Notes under the pieces: generated by a model | What the model saw: only the letters and a program-made list of their open reading frames with translations | Told to the model about the DNA's origin: nothing | Databases searched by the model: none | Part shown: piece after piece, positions 45,348 to 53,440 of the stretch | How positions within the stretch are numbered: position 1 is the stretch's first letter | Layout of the letters: each line of letters begins with the position of its first letter | Position numbers and translations under genes: made by a program | Source of the DNA: Paraburkholderia oxyphila NBRC 105797 | GTDB taxonomy: Bacteria; Pseudomonadota; Gammaproteobacteria; Burkholderiales; Burkholderiaceae | Assembly (NCBI RefSeq): GCF_000685075.1 | Contig: NZ_BAYD01000011.1 | Location: 62,001-126,000, forward strand | Length of the DNA stretch: 64,000 nt | Direction: 5' to 3'

Positions 45348-45374
45348 GGTCCGCAGCGCTCACGCTTGCGGACC
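45348..45374. terminator. Hairpin between convergent receptor and bacterioferritin genes
   Basis: GGTCCGC...GCGGACC with inner AGCG/CGCT pairs at 45348-45374, loop CTCA, one bulged T. It lies between the stops at 45326 (plus) and 45384 (minus). There is no long T-run, so bidirectional termination is only probable. Confidence 0.5.
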
Positions 45375-45383
45375 CGCGCCACT

Positions 45384-45860
45384 TCAACTTAACGAGCCAA
45401 TGCCCGACTGTTGATAATTTTCGATACCGACCTTGTCGATCAGGCCAAGCTGGGTTTCCAGCCAGTCGATGTGGTCCTCCGTAGCATCGAGAATCTCGAC
45501 AAAGATTTCTCTCGACACGAAGTCCCGAACGGATTCGCAGTAGGCGATGGCTTCCTTGCATTGTGCCTGGGCGGTCCGTTCGAGCGTGAGATCGCACTCG
45601 AGGATCTCGCGCGTGTTCTCGCCGACCAGAAGCTTGCCCAGGTCCTGCAGATTGGGCAGTCCGTCGAGCATGAAAATCCGCTCGATCAATTTGTCTGCAT
45701 GCTTCATTTCCTCAATCGACTCGTCGTACTCATGCTTGCCGAGTGCTTCGAGACCCCAGTGCTTGTAGAGCCGCGCGTGCAAGAAATACTGATTGATGGC
45801 CGTGAGTTCGTTCTTGAGTTCGGCGTTCAGATATTCGATAACTTTCGGATCGGCTTGCAT
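45384..45860 (-). CDS. bfr: Bacterioferritin
   Basis: A 158-residue iron-storage protein that forms 24-mers with haem. Ferroxidase ligands seen at family positions: Glu18, Glu51, His54, Glu94 and His130, and the haem-ligand Met52. At the position equivalent to Glu127 the sequence reads Thr127-Glu128-Asp129-His130, so the ligand may be shifted by one or substituted. ATG 45860 gives the standard start MQADPKVIEYLNAELKNELT. An AT-rich dyad resembling a Fur/iron box lies ~100 bases upstream. Confidence 0.96.
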   Translation of the reverse strand: MQADPKVIEYLNAELKNELTAINQYFLHARLYKHWGLEALGKHEYDESIEEMKHADKLIERIFMLDGLPNLQDLGKLLVGENTREILECDLTLERTAQAQCKEAIAYCESVRDFVSREIFVEILDATEDHIDWLETQLGLIDKVGIENYQQSGIGSLS

Positions 45861-45955
45861 GGCTCTTCCTCCTGGCGGTTGTTCGTTAAGGCGAGGAACG
45901 GATAGAAACAGCATAGACATTGGATGGCGACGGCGCGCGAACGATAGCGGTAACG

Positions 45956-45974
45956 AGAAGAATTTTCATTCTCT
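45956..45974. promoter_or_regulatory. Iron-box-like dyad upstream of bacterioferritin
   Basis: The minus strand reads GAGAATGAAAATTCTTCTC, with the dyad AGAAT-GAAA-ATTCT, similar to Fur-type sites. It is ~100 bases upstream of bfr on the same strand. Confidence 0.3.
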
Positions 45975-46056
45975 TCCGCTCAGACGCCTGGACGGGGTGA
46001 CGCTCCGACTTGCTTGATAGCGTCGGATTGGCGTGATTCCCCCGCGTCCGATTGCG

Positions 46057-47172
46057 TCAGAACCTCGTCTGGATACCGATCCGTCCCACAAACTGCTGAT
46101 TGCTGCTGGAGGGTCCGAACGTGCCGTCGATGGCCGCGGTCGCGCCGGCGTTGGCGATCTGATACGCCGTTTCGGCATAGACCGTCGTGCGCTTGGACAA
46201 GCTGTACTGGACCACGGTATCGATTTGATGTGCGTGGTTGTTATCGACACCCGCGTTGCCCCACATGTACATGTAGTTTGCCCCCAGCCCGAATGCGGGC
46301 GTCACGTGATAAGTGCCGCCAGCCTCGACCATGTTCACGGCGGCACCATTTTGCGTGTTGCGCGTATTGGTGTAGAGCAGTGTCAGCAGTGCATTGCCGA
46401 TCGTATAGCGCGCGCCGGCACCCCAGTTCCGGATGCTCTCGCCTTCGAGCACCGCGTACTTGACGTTCGTGTAGGCGGCGCCCACCGCGATCGGCCCCCT
46501 TGCGTAGCTCACGCCGTAGCTCGATGCGCTGTTCTGGCTGAAGTTGCCGGCGGTTCCGCCGAACGCATACATGCCGCCGAACTTGAGTCCGCTGAAGTCT
46601 GCCGAGCTGTACTTCACTGAATTCGACAAGGCTTCGGCGCCGTCCATATGGTCGAAGTCGTAGGCGTCGCCGGGCGGCGAATCCGGCAGATTCAACCCGG
46701 CGAACGGACCGTCACGAAAGTTGTAGAGGCCGCCCACGTACAGCGCGGAATCCGCGCCGACATCCGCGAGCAAGGTATCGACCATGAAGTCCTGCTGGCG
46801 CCCCATGGTCAAGCTACCGTAGCGATCGTTCGCGAGGCCCACCCAGGCTTCGCGGGCGAACAGGCCGCCACTCGTCATCGAACTGTTGCTGGGCGAGGCG
46901 ATGATCGAGCCGTTGCCGAGCGAGAACTGGTTGACGAGGCGAAACTTCGCTTTGAGACCGCCGCCCAGGTCCTCTGCCCCCTCCATGCCGAAAATGTTCG
47001 GCACGGCGATGCCGTCCGCCATCTGCCAGTTCGATTTTCCACCCTGATTGCTGATGTACGACACGCCAGCGTCCAGCAGGCCGAAAATCGTGACGCTGCT
47101 CTGCGCGTGAGCAATTGGCGCTGCAAGGCCAATCATTGCCGCAAGCGCGCATTTCCTGCATTGCCTTCCCAT
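46057..47172 (-). CDS. Gram-negative porin (OmpC/Porin_4 type)
   Basis: A 371-residue outer-membrane porin. Signal peptide MGRQCRKCALAAMIGLAAPI... cleaved after AHA, mature start QSSVTIFGLLDAGVSYISNQ, body motifs GMEGAEDLGGGLKAKFRLV and REAWVGLANDRYGSLTMGRQ, and the C-terminal strand FVGRIGIQTRF ending in Phe. ATG 47172 has GGAGGG five bases upstream; the GTG two codons earlier would lie inside that site. It is distinct in sequence from the porin at 5178. Confidence 0.95.
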   Translation of the reverse strand: MGRQCRKCALAAMIGLAAPIAHAQSSVTIFGLLDAGVSYISNQGGKSNWQMADGIAVPNIFGMEGAEDLGGGLKAKFRLVNQFSLGNGSIIASPSNSSMTSGGLFAREAWVGLANDRYGSLTMGRQQDFMVDTLLADVGADSALYVGGLYNFRDGPFAGLNLPDSPPGDAYDFDHMDGAEALSNSVKYSSADFSGLKFGGMYAFGGTAGNFSQNSASSYGVSYARGPIAVGAAYTNVKYAVLEGESIRNWGAGARYTIGNALLTLLYTNTRNTQNGAAVNMVEAGGTYHVTPAFGLGANYMYMWGNAGVDNNHAHQIDTVVQYSLSKRTTVYAETAYQIANAGATAAIDGTFGPSSSNQQFVGRIGIQTRF

Positions 47173-47278
47173 TGACACCCTCCAGTTCTTGCATATATTT
47201 CGGTATGCTTAGTATTTGGCTTGAAAATTTCACCAGATCGCACGACCGGATTCGCCTCGATCGCCCGGACGCCCGGAA

Positions 47279-47815
47279 TCAGCGTCCCGGCGCAATCGGG
47301 CCGGCGGGAGCCGTATATTGTCCCTGCCAGTAGACCAGCGGACGCGGTGCGGAATCGTCACGATTGACCGCGCGCACGCGCCCAATGATGAGCAAGTGCC
47401 CGTGGCGCACGATCAGCTCCTCCACCTCGCAGTCCATGGCAACGACGCTGTCCACCAGCAGCGGTGCGCCGCCCGGGATCGCGTGCACCCATTCGTCGTC
47501 GCCATAACGCGCCTCGCCCTGCTCGCCCCGAAAACCCGTGAAGCGCTCGGCGATCGCGCGCTGCTCGGCGCGCAGCAGATTGACGCCAAAGCGCCGCGTG
47601 CGTTCGAGCAGCCCGGCAGACGAACTGGACGCCTTCAGCGAAGCCACCACCATGGGCGGCTGCGCCGAAAACGACGATACGGAGGTGGCAGTGAAACCGC
47701 TGCGAAACGCGCCCTCCGCGACGGTCACGACGCATACCGCGCCCGCGAAACCGCGCATTGCCTGCACGAAGCGGCTACTCAGCGCACCGGTGTCATCGAA
47801 GGCTTCAGGCTGCAT
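47279..47815 (-). CDS. Flavin reductase (HpaC-like) partner of the adjacent monooxygenase
   Basis: A 178-residue NAD(P)H:FMN reductase domain protein: AMRGFAGAVCVVTVAEGAFR, GFTATSVSSFSAQPPMVVASL and FGVNLLRAEQRAIAERF are the flavin-binding signatures, plus HGHLLIIGRVRAV. Provides FMNH2 to a luciferase-like monooxygenase. Its start overlaps the end of that gene by 11 bases, so the two are translationally coupled. Confidence 0.92.
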   Translation of the reverse strand: MQPEAFDDTGALSSRFVQAMRGFAGAVCVVTVAEGAFRSGFTATSVSSFSAQPPMVVASLKASSSSAGLLERTRRFGVNLLRAEQRAIAERFTGFRGEQGEARYGDDEWVHAIPGGAPLLVDSVVAMDCEVEELIVRHGHLLIIGRVRAVNRDDSAPRPLVYWQGQYTAPAGPIAPGR

Positions 47816-48920
47816 GGCGGCTCTCGCGCGGGTGACGCAGCCCGTGTGCCTCGAGGATCGGCAGCACCGTGTCGCGGAAGTACGGGAATTCCTTCACGTA
47901 GTCCACGAACGACAAGGTCGTGCCCTTGAAGCCAGCTTCGGCAAGCGAAATCAGCCCCGCCGCTACCTGCTGAGGGGTCCCCACGAGCGGGAAGCCACCG
48001 TGACCCGCGGCCATCCGGTCGCGGATCAGCGCGAGCAGATCGTGCGGGAACGATTGTGCATTTGCGAACTGCAGTGCAACCAGGTTGTCGACCGCGCCCC
48101 AGTCGGCGTTGTCCTGTGCAAAATAGTGCAGATACTGGCGCGCCTCCTCCTCGGTCGGGCGACAGACGACATGGGAGAACGTCAGCACGTTCACATCCTT
48201 TCCGGCCGCGGCGGCCTTCTGCTTGAGCTCGGCGACTTCCGTGCGCGAGCGCTCGAGATCGATCGCAGGCGTAAACAGGAAGTTGGCGTTGCCGATCGCG
48301 AATTCGCGCCCTTCGCCCGACCCCGCCGCGTTCAGAATCGGCGGACGCTCGCCGTTCCACGGGCGCGGCAAACCATAGACGTTCTTCAGGTGGAAATTCT
48401 CGCCGTCCCAGTTGAAGGGGCCGTCGTGCGTCCAGATCTTCTGCACGACGTCGAACCATTCCTGCGCATACGCATAGCGCTTGTCGTGGCCGGTCGCGAG
48501 CGGCAGCCCGAGCGCTTCGTACTCGGGGCGATTCCAGCCCGCGACGATGTTCAGCCCGGCGCGGCCGGCGCCGATCTGGTCGAGCGTCGCAATCTGCTTG
48601 GCGACCACGACCGGGTGATTGGCCGCCGTGTGGATCGTCGCGAACACGGTGAGGTTGCGCGTCCTGGCGAGCAGGCCCGCGGCCCAGGTCATGGTCTCGA
48701 GCACTGACCCGTGGAAGTCCGTCTCGCCGCCGTAACCGATCCAGCGCGCGATGGGCAGCATGAAGTCGATACCGGCCTCGTCCAGCATGAGCGCGAGCTT
48801 TTCGTTGTTCTCCCACGAATTGTCCCAGCGCTCGCCGATCTTCGTCACCGACATCCCGCCCGAGCAGTTCGTCGCAAACGTCCCCAGAATGAAGTCCTTC
48901 GTGTTCAGAATTCGTCTCAT
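47805..48920 (-). CDS. LLM-class flavin-dependent monooxygenase (RutA/SfnG-like)
   Basis: A 371-residue bacterial-luciferase-fold oxygenase. Motifs: FILGTFATNCSGGMSVTKI, WIGYGGETDFHGSVLETM, HPVVVAKQIATLDQIGAGRA then GLNIVAGWNRPEYEALGL, and ILNAAGSGEGREFAIGNANF. This places it near RutA (pyrimidine oxygenase) and dimethylsulfone monooxygenase, but it is not a clear orthologue of either. ATG 48920; the open frame to 49010 lacks similarity. Operon with its flavin reductase; a regulator is divergent. Confidence 0.9.
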   Translation of the reverse strand: MRRILNTKDFILGTFATNCSGGMSVTKIGERWDNSWENNEKLALMLDEAGIDFMLPIARWIGYGGETDFHGSVLETMTWAAGLLARTRNLTVFATIHTAANHPVVVAKQIATLDQIGAGRAGLNIVAGWNRPEYEALGLPLATGHDKRYAYAQEWFDVVQKIWTHDGPFNWDGENFHLKNVYGLPRPWNGERPPILNAAGSGEGREFAIGNANFLFTPAIDLERSRTEVAELKQKAAAAGKDVNVLTFSHVVCRPTEEEARQYLHYFAQDNADWGAVDNLVALQFANAQSFPHDLLALIRDRMAAGHGGFPLVGTPQQVAAGLISLAEAGFKGTTLSFVDYVKEFPYFRDTVLPILEAHGLRHPRESRHAA

Positions 48921-49025
48921 GTCAGTCCTGGCGCAGTAAAATTTGTTTCCATGACGGGCTGCCTCGCGGCAGCCCCGCTCTCCCAACCCAGTCGACGGCA
49001 TGGGCCGCAACCGCGCGATTCCGCA

Positions 49026-49577
49026 ATGACCGAACCTTCACGCAGAACCACGAAAAAAACCGCTAGAGCCGAACATCGCTGGCACCTTGCGATGGACGAC
49101 TTCGGCGTCGAGATCACCGACCTCGAATATGCCGTCATGCGTTTGAACCAGTCGTTCTCGCGCTGGCAGTCCGAGTGCATGGCCGCCGTGACCGGCACCA
49201 CACTGAGCGGCCAGGAGAACGCACTGGTGCACGTCATCCACATGCACGAACGGCCCAAAACCATTCGCGATCTGCTGCATATGACCAACCGGCAGGACGT
49301 CGCTAATATGCAGTACGAACTACGCAAGCTGATCAAGGCCGGGCTCGTCGAAAAATCCGGAACGGCGCGCGCCGGCGTCTACTACACGACCACCGCGGAA
49401 GGCGCGAGCGTGTGCGAGGAATACGCACGGCTGCGCGAAACGGTGCTCCTCAAGATGGCCGAGGCGACCGCAGGCATCCAGTCCGCCGCCGCGCAGGCCA
49501 CCGCCTGCCTCGAGCAGATGGAGCGCGTGTACGAATCAGCCACGCGCGAGGTCGCCACCTTCCATCGGCGACGCTGA
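49026..49577 (+). CDS. Winged-helix (MarR-like) regulator of the flavin monooxygenase pair
   Basis: A 183-residue regulator from ATG 49026. The winged helix reads ERPKTIRDLLHMTNRQDVAN then MQYELRKLIKAGLVEKSGTA, and GVYYTTTAEGASVCEEY forms the wing; flanking helices give the dimer interface. The basic N-terminal tail (TEPSRRTTKKTARAEHR) is unusual. It is divergent from the LLM monooxygenase with 105 bases between, so it most likely controls that operon. Confidence 0.85.
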   Translation: MTEPSRRTTKKTARAEHRWHLAMDDFGVEITDLEYAVMRLNQSFSRWQSECMAAVTGTTLSGQENALVHVIHMHERPKTIRDLLHMTNRQDVANMQYELRKLIKAGLVEKSGTARAGVYYTTTAEGASVCEEYARLRETVLLKMAEATAGIQSAAAQATACLEQMERVYESATREVATFHRRR

Positions 49578-49638
49578 TGGTGCAGCGCCCGTCGCCAGGA
49601 GCATGAAGTGCACTGCACCCCCCAGCCCCCAAGCCACT

Positions 49639-49671
49639 TCAAATAGAAATTTACATTGAATTTCTATTTGA
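49639..49671. repeat. Perfect 13-bp AT-rich inverted repeat
   Basis: TCAAATAGAAATT (49639-49651) and its exact complement (49659-49671), spacer TACATTG. It is 62 bases past the stop of the regulator gene. May be an operator, a terminator arm, or a mobile element trace. Confidence 0.7.
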
Positions 49672-49682
49672 TCGAATCGTAG

Positions 49683-49757
49683 TGCAGCCATTTTTTGGCT
49701 GCAACCCATTTCACCTAAGGGAAAACACCGGCCTTCCGGCTGCACTTTTGTGCAGCC
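49683..49757. terminator. Two adjacent TGCAGCC hairpins, probable bidirectional terminators
   Basis: TGCAGCC-ATTTTTT-GGCTGCA (49683-49703) and GGCTGCAC-TTTT-GTGCAGCC (49738-49757) share the same arm sequence and could also pair with each other. They lie between convergent genes ending at 49577 and 50013. Confidence 0.5.
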
Positions 49758-50012
49758 ACCGAGCGCGCGATTGCCCACCGGGGCGCGCGCTCGCTGCGCG
49801 CAACCCGTTTCGGCTCTTGCAGTTCAGGGGTTCGGAATAGAAGCGAGGCGCGCCAATGGTGCGCGCCTCGGCGGACAGGCGGAAGAACAACGATGGATGC
49901 GACGGCTTCGCGCTGTGCATGGCACTCCGGGCAAGCCGTTGGCGCCGCCCGGTGCAGGCGCCATGGGCAGTTGCCGCCACCGCGGGGAAGGTAGCTCGGG
50001 TTCAGTGGACCT

Positions 50013-50702
50013 CTAGCGGCCCACACTCCCCGCGCGGCGGGCCCACGCCGCCACATAGTCGGGTACGGCACCTTGCGTCTGCGTGCCGTCAGGCTCGGGA
50101 GCGAGGGGCTGGAGCTCTAGCGGCAGCACACCCGCCCAAACGGGGCGGTCGAGATCCTCTTCATCGTCCTTCGGGCCGCCGGTCCGGATCTTTGCTGCCG
50201 CTTCGTCGAGCGGCAGCCGCAGCACCGTTGTCGCGGCCAGCTCGTTGCGGTTCCCGGCACGCACTTCGTGCGCGCGGCCCTGCGCGATGTGATTGAGAAA
50301 AGCGTCGAGCGCCGCGGCCTTGCGGTCTGCGCCGACCACTTCGAACACTCCGTAGATCATCGCCGAGCGGTAGTTCATCGAATGATGGAAAGCGGAGCGC
50401 GCGAGCACGAGGCCGTCGAGGTGCATGATCGTCACGCAGACCTGTGCGCCCTCGGCCGCGAGCTTCAGCATGCGGCTACCGTTGGAGCCATGGATGTACA
50501 GATGATCGCCCTCGCGCCAGCACGCCGTGGGAATGCAATGCACACCGTGCTCGTCGGCGAACGCGACGTGGCACACGTAGGCCGCGTCGAGAATCGCGTA
50601 CAGTGTATCGCGCTCGTAATGGGCGCGCTCGGCGATGCGGCGCACACGCGTGCGCGGCGACGGCGCCTGACCTTTGGCGGAAACGGTATCGGTCTCGGAC
50701 AT
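50013..50702 (-). CDS. Pyridoxamine 5'-phosphate oxidase-like flavin-binding protein
   Basis: A 229-residue split-barrel FMN protein. RRIAERAHYERDTLYAILDA then AYVCHVAFADEHGVHCIPTA, YIHGSNGSRMLKL and AFHHSMNYRSAMIYGVFEVV are typical of the NimA/HugZ-like PNPOx group. Start at ATG 50702 chosen for the spacing of GAGGAG; ATG 50711 directly abuts that site. Exact reaction unknown; genuine vitamin B6 oxidase is unlikely. Confidence 0.88.
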   Translation of the reverse strand: MSETDTVSAKGQAPSPRTRVRRIAERAHYERDTLYAILDAAYVCHVAFADEHGVHCIPTACWREGDHLYIHGSNGSRMLKLAAEGAQVCVTIMHLDGLVLARSAFHHSMNYRSAMIYGVFEVVGADRKAAALDAFLNHIAQGRAHEVRAGNRNELAATTVLRLPLDEAAAKIRTGGPKDDEEDLDRPVWAGVLPLELQPLAPEPDGTQTQGAVPDYVAAWARRAGSVGR

Positions 50703-50880
50703 CCTCGACATCTCCTCGATTGGGTAGGGATGCCGAGTACGTTAGCGAAGCGGTGGCTCTATGGGTAGACCCAGCAAGGCGCATTCGTCTGGGGCCACGG
50801 CGCCAACAGGGAATCGGGGCTCATCCAGACTCGCAAAGGTCGCGTGCCCCACGGTTCTCACCGGGTACGTGCCACCAGTC

Positions 50881-51912
50881 TCACTTTCTCGTGCCCGTCT
50901 TGCGCGCGGCACGCAGCGGCTTTGCCGGGACGTCGGCAGAGCGGCCTGTGCGCCGCTGCACACGCCGGACCGGCGCCACACCACTGGCATCACCGTCTGC
51001 GGCCGCCTGCTTGCGCAGCGCGTCGAGCTCCTGCGCCTGCGCCGCATGCGCCGCGCGCAGCGTCTCCAGACGCCCTTCCTGCAAGCCCGCCTGATGCCGC
51101 AGATCGCCAAGCTGGCCTTGCAGCGATTGAATCTCGGCCCGCGCACTCTCTTCAGCCCGCGCGGTGCGTTTGGAGGCCGCCTCCAGATCGCGCTGCAGGC
51201 GCGCGTTGCTCGTGCGCTCGCGCTCGATTTCCAGCAGCGCGCGCTTTTCCGCAGCCTGCAAGCGAGTTTCCGCGAGCTCCGCTCCGGCACGAAGCTTGTC
51301 GAGCTCGGCGGAAAAGTCGGCGCGTGCCTGCGCGAGCGCGCCGTCGCGCTCGCGGCCATCCTGCTGCAGCCGCTCGACCTCGCTTTCCAGCGCGCCGCGC
51401 GTGGCGGCCGCGGCCGCCTGCGCCTGCTCAAGTTCATGAATACGCACCTGCGCCGCGAGCAATGCGGTGGTGCGTTGTTCCAGCGCCGTCTCCGTGCGCG
51501 CGAGATCGCCCTGCACAGCGGCAACGGCCGCCTCGGCATCCTGGCGCGCCTGTTCGACCTCGACGCGCAGCGCCTCGAGCGAAGCCTGCGCGGCAGCCGT
51601 GGCACGCTTCCAGAGCGCGGCCACGAGTTCGCCCGCCGCGCCCTGCAACTCTTCCGGCAAGTCGGCGTGCTCGATGCGCACGCGGCTTTTCTCCCGTAGC
51701 TCCGCCCAGAATTCGGAGAGCACCGCCGTGGGCGTGCCCATGCTGCCCCGGTGCACGAGCTGATAGAGCCGATTGGCCGTGGGCGTAACGCCGAAGCGGA
51801 AGAATAGCAGCGCGCACACTTCCCGGTAGAGCTCGCGGGTCTTGGGGAATTCGCTCTTCAACCGCTCGATTTCGGCGGTGAGACGGATTTCGTCGAGAGG
51901 GGCGTCGGACAT
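50881..51912 (-). CDS. KfrA-like DNA-binding coiled-coil protein
   Basis: A 343-residue protein. The N-terminal ~90 residues (IRLTAEIERLKSEFPKTREL, LLFFRFGVTPTANRLYQLVH then RGSMGTPTAVLSEFWAELRE) match the KfrA N-terminal DNA-binding domain of broad-host-range plasmids; residues ~95-310 are a long, uninterrupted Ala/Glu/Gln/Arg-rich coiled coil; the tail is basic. Plasmid KfrA represses its own promoter and supports stable maintenance. Here no rep or par genes are visible, so its role is open. A dyad upstream is a plausible operator. Confidence 0.9.
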   Translation of the reverse strand: MSDAPLDEIRLTAEIERLKSEFPKTRELYREVCALLFFRFGVTPTANRLYQLVHRGSMGTPTAVLSEFWAELREKSRVRIEHADLPEELQGAAGELVAALWKRATAAAQASLEALRVEVEQARQDAEAAVAAVQGDLARTETALEQRTTALLAAQVRIHELEQAQAAAAATRGALESEVERLQQDGRERDGALAQARADFSAELDKLRAGAELAETRLQAAEKRALLEIERERTSNARLQRDLEAASKRTARAEESARAEIQSLQGQLGDLRHQAGLQEGRLETLRAAHAAQAQELDALRKQAAADGDASGVAPVRRVQRRTGRSADVPAKPLRAARKTGTRK

Positions 51913-51987
51913 GGCATGAGGAGGAAGGATCAGACAATTTGATAATACAACGTAAAACGTTTAATTTCTACCAAATTCAATCTTAAT

Positions 51988-52013
51988 TTTGACATTATTT
52001 TTATAATGTCAAA
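51988..52013. promoter_or_regulatory. AT-rich 11-bp dyad upstream of the kfrA-like gene
   Basis: TTTGACATTAT (51988-51998) and its exact complement (52003-52013), loop TTTT. It lies 76-101 bases upstream of the start at 51912, in an AT-rich block quite unlike the rest of the window. Candidate autoregulatory operator or promoter element. Confidence 0.55.
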
Positions 52014-52102
52014 TTATTAGCCGGGCGATGACGCAGCGCGACGGCGGCCGCCAGAGCAACCAACTGCCCTGTGCAGCGCGCCAGGCGCCATGGGGGGCTC
52101 AG

Positions 52103-52438
52103 TCAGCTTGGCCTACGCGGCATTTTTTTCTTGGGCAAAGGAAGCTCGGCGGCCGTGACCGCTATGAGACGAGACAGCCACTCGCGGTCGTCGCACCTTT
52201 CGCCGGAAAGGAAGAAGCACGGCTTGGCGCCGGCATACGGCGGCCTTTGTGGGAGCGAGCCGGCATGATCCTGACCGGCTACGGTGATCTTGACGAAGAG
52301 CTCATCATCGCAGACAAGCGCGACCATCTTCCCCTGAAGGAAGAGCCCGTATTCCCCAAACATCTTCTTTGCAGTGACGGCGCCCGCACCGGTCATCTGC
52401 TCGATGACGAAATCAATCGTACTTTGCTGTGTGGCCAT
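52103..52438 (-). CDS. TfoX/Sxy N-terminal domain protein
   Basis: A 111-residue protein consisting of one TfoX N-terminal domain: STIDFVIEQMTGAGAVTAKK, MFGEYGLFLQGKMVALVCDD, ELFVKIT, and a C-terminal tail LPLPKKKMPRR. ATG 52438 is the family start. Stand-alone domains of this type are widespread and of unknown function; the competence role of full-length Sxy should not be assumed. 11 bases after a VOC gene on the same strand, so likely one operon. Confidence 0.9.
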   Translation of the reverse strand: MATQQSTIDFVIEQMTGAGAVTAKKMFGEYGLFLQGKMVALVCDDELFVKITVAGQDHAGSLPQRPPYAGAKPCFFLSGERCDDREWLSRLIAVTAAELPLPKKKMPRRPS

Positions 52439-52449
52439 TTCAGCGTGGC

Positions 52450-52839
52450 TTACGGGGAAACGGGGGAGCAAAGCTCAACGAGCGTGCCGTCTGGACAGCG
52501 GACGTACGACACCATCTGCCCCCAAGGCTTGAGCAGGGGCTCTTTAATTGAACGAGCGCCGGCGCTGACGGCCCGCGCGTGAGCGGCGACCACCGATTCG
52601 GTGACGAATGCGATCTCAATGCCCAACGGTTTGTCGGAGGCATCGGCAGCCTCGTAGCCCGTGGGTAAGTTGCTGCTTCCCAGCTCGTGGGACGCAAAAG
52701 CAAATGTTGTTTGGCCAGTCTCAAGTTCACCGTACCCTGACTCGAGGACAAATCGCGCCTTCAGCCCAAAAGCTTTCTCGAAGAAAGCCAATGAGGCCAC
52801 CACGTCGCTGACATAGACGATGGTGTAGCCAGATTTCAT
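52450..52839 (-). CDS. VOC-family (glyoxalase/bleomycin-resistance-like) protein
   Basis: A 129-residue single VOC domain: YTIVYVSDVVASLAFFEKAF, GYGELETGQTTFAFASHELG and the end QMVSYVRCPDGTLVELCSPV, with metal-ligand type Glu near the C-terminus. AAGGACT precedes ATG 52839. Members include glyoxalases, dioxygenases and drug-binding proteins; the specific activity cannot be read here. Confidence 0.92.
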   Translation of the reverse strand: MKSGYTIVYVSDVVASLAFFEKAFGLKARFVLESGYGELETGQTTFAFASHELGSSNLPTGYEAADASDKPLGIEIAFVTESVVAAHARAVSAGARSIKEPLLKPWGQMVSYVRCPDGTLVELCSPVSP

Positions 52840-52996
52840 AAGCAGTCCTTTATCGAAACCCGTTGAGACAGCAAGCCATTGAGAATAACGCTTCAAGAAC
52901 TATCTTCGAGAATCGCAACGCCCTGATTTCGCGCGTCAGGCCGGTTGCCTTGGCGCGCTCATCACAAACGAACGTTTTCAAGAAGAAGGAAACCGC

Positions 52997-53053
52997 ATGC
53001 CCCGCCGTTCGATCCTCTCCGCCGCCGAGCGTGACAGCCTCCTGGCGTTGCCT
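52997..53053 (+). pseudogene. tnpA: Tn3-family transposase TnpA, 5' fragment only
   Basis: Translation from ATG 52997 gives MPRRSILSAAERDSLLALP, nearly identical to the N-terminus of Tn21-type TnpA (about 990 residues). After residue 19 similarity is lost (HTAAIGRVT...), the frame stopping at 53146. AGAAGGA precedes the ATG. This is a transposon scar fused to the truncated 3' end of the tssJ fragment that reads toward it on the other strand. Confidence 0.8.
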
Positions 53054-53412
53054 CATACCGCTGCTATCGGCAGGGTAACTGCAATCGGAGCGCTGACGAG
53101 GAACCGTGGGAATGAGCAACGGCCATCTGACTGCAATTGCGCATAATTCAGTTGTGCGAATGTTGTCGCATCCTTGAGCTGGTAGAAGCGAACGACCGTC
53201 GAGAGGGATTGCCCCTTAGCGTCCGAGTTGACCGACGCCCGGCCGGTGAGATCTACATTCATTGTCTTGACCTGGGTCGTGAACGCCCACTTCGCGGCAG
53301 CTACGGTTGCATCGCCGACCGACTGCGCAACCCCGCAACCGCCAATGAACTGCGTTGCCAGTATCGCGATTGCGAAACCTGCCCGATGTGCGGTTTTTTT
53401 CTTTTTATTCAT
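53053..53412 (-). pseudogene. tssJ: TssJ lipoprotein, truncated at the C-terminus
   Basis: From ATG 53412: basic start MNKKKKTAHRAGF, hydrophobic segment and lipobox FIGGCG, then the TssJ core VKTMNVDLTGRASVNSDAKG then QSLSTVVRFYQLKDATTFAQ. TssJ is an outer-membrane lipoprotein that anchors the TssJLM complex and is ~170 residues; here similarity stops near residue 95 and the tail RCSFPRFLVSAPIAVT is unrelated. The break lies near the Tn3 fragment. Probably non-functional. Confidence 0.8.
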
Positions 53413-53440
53413 TTTGAGGATGCCCTTTTTGTGCTGTTCT

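Larger units (their letters stand above)
49578..50012. other. Convergent intergenic region rich in inverted repeats
   Basis: 435 bases between the regulator (plus) and the PNPOx-like gene (minus). Contains the 13-bp dyad at 49639-49671, four copies of TGCAGCC in two hairpins (49683-49703 and 49738-49757), and GAGGCGCGC/GCGCGCCTC (49845-49869). Several short open frames here have no recognisable content and are probably not genes. Confidence 0.6.

Noticed and set aside
49711..49980. Short minus-strand frames in the convergent gap
   Set aside because: Basic, low-complexity products without start signals; they overlap hairpins and nothing in them resembles a known protein.
52863..53078. 71-codon plus-strand frame covering the tnpA start
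   Set aside because: It is in a different frame from the transposase-like peptide and has no similarity to a transposon protein.
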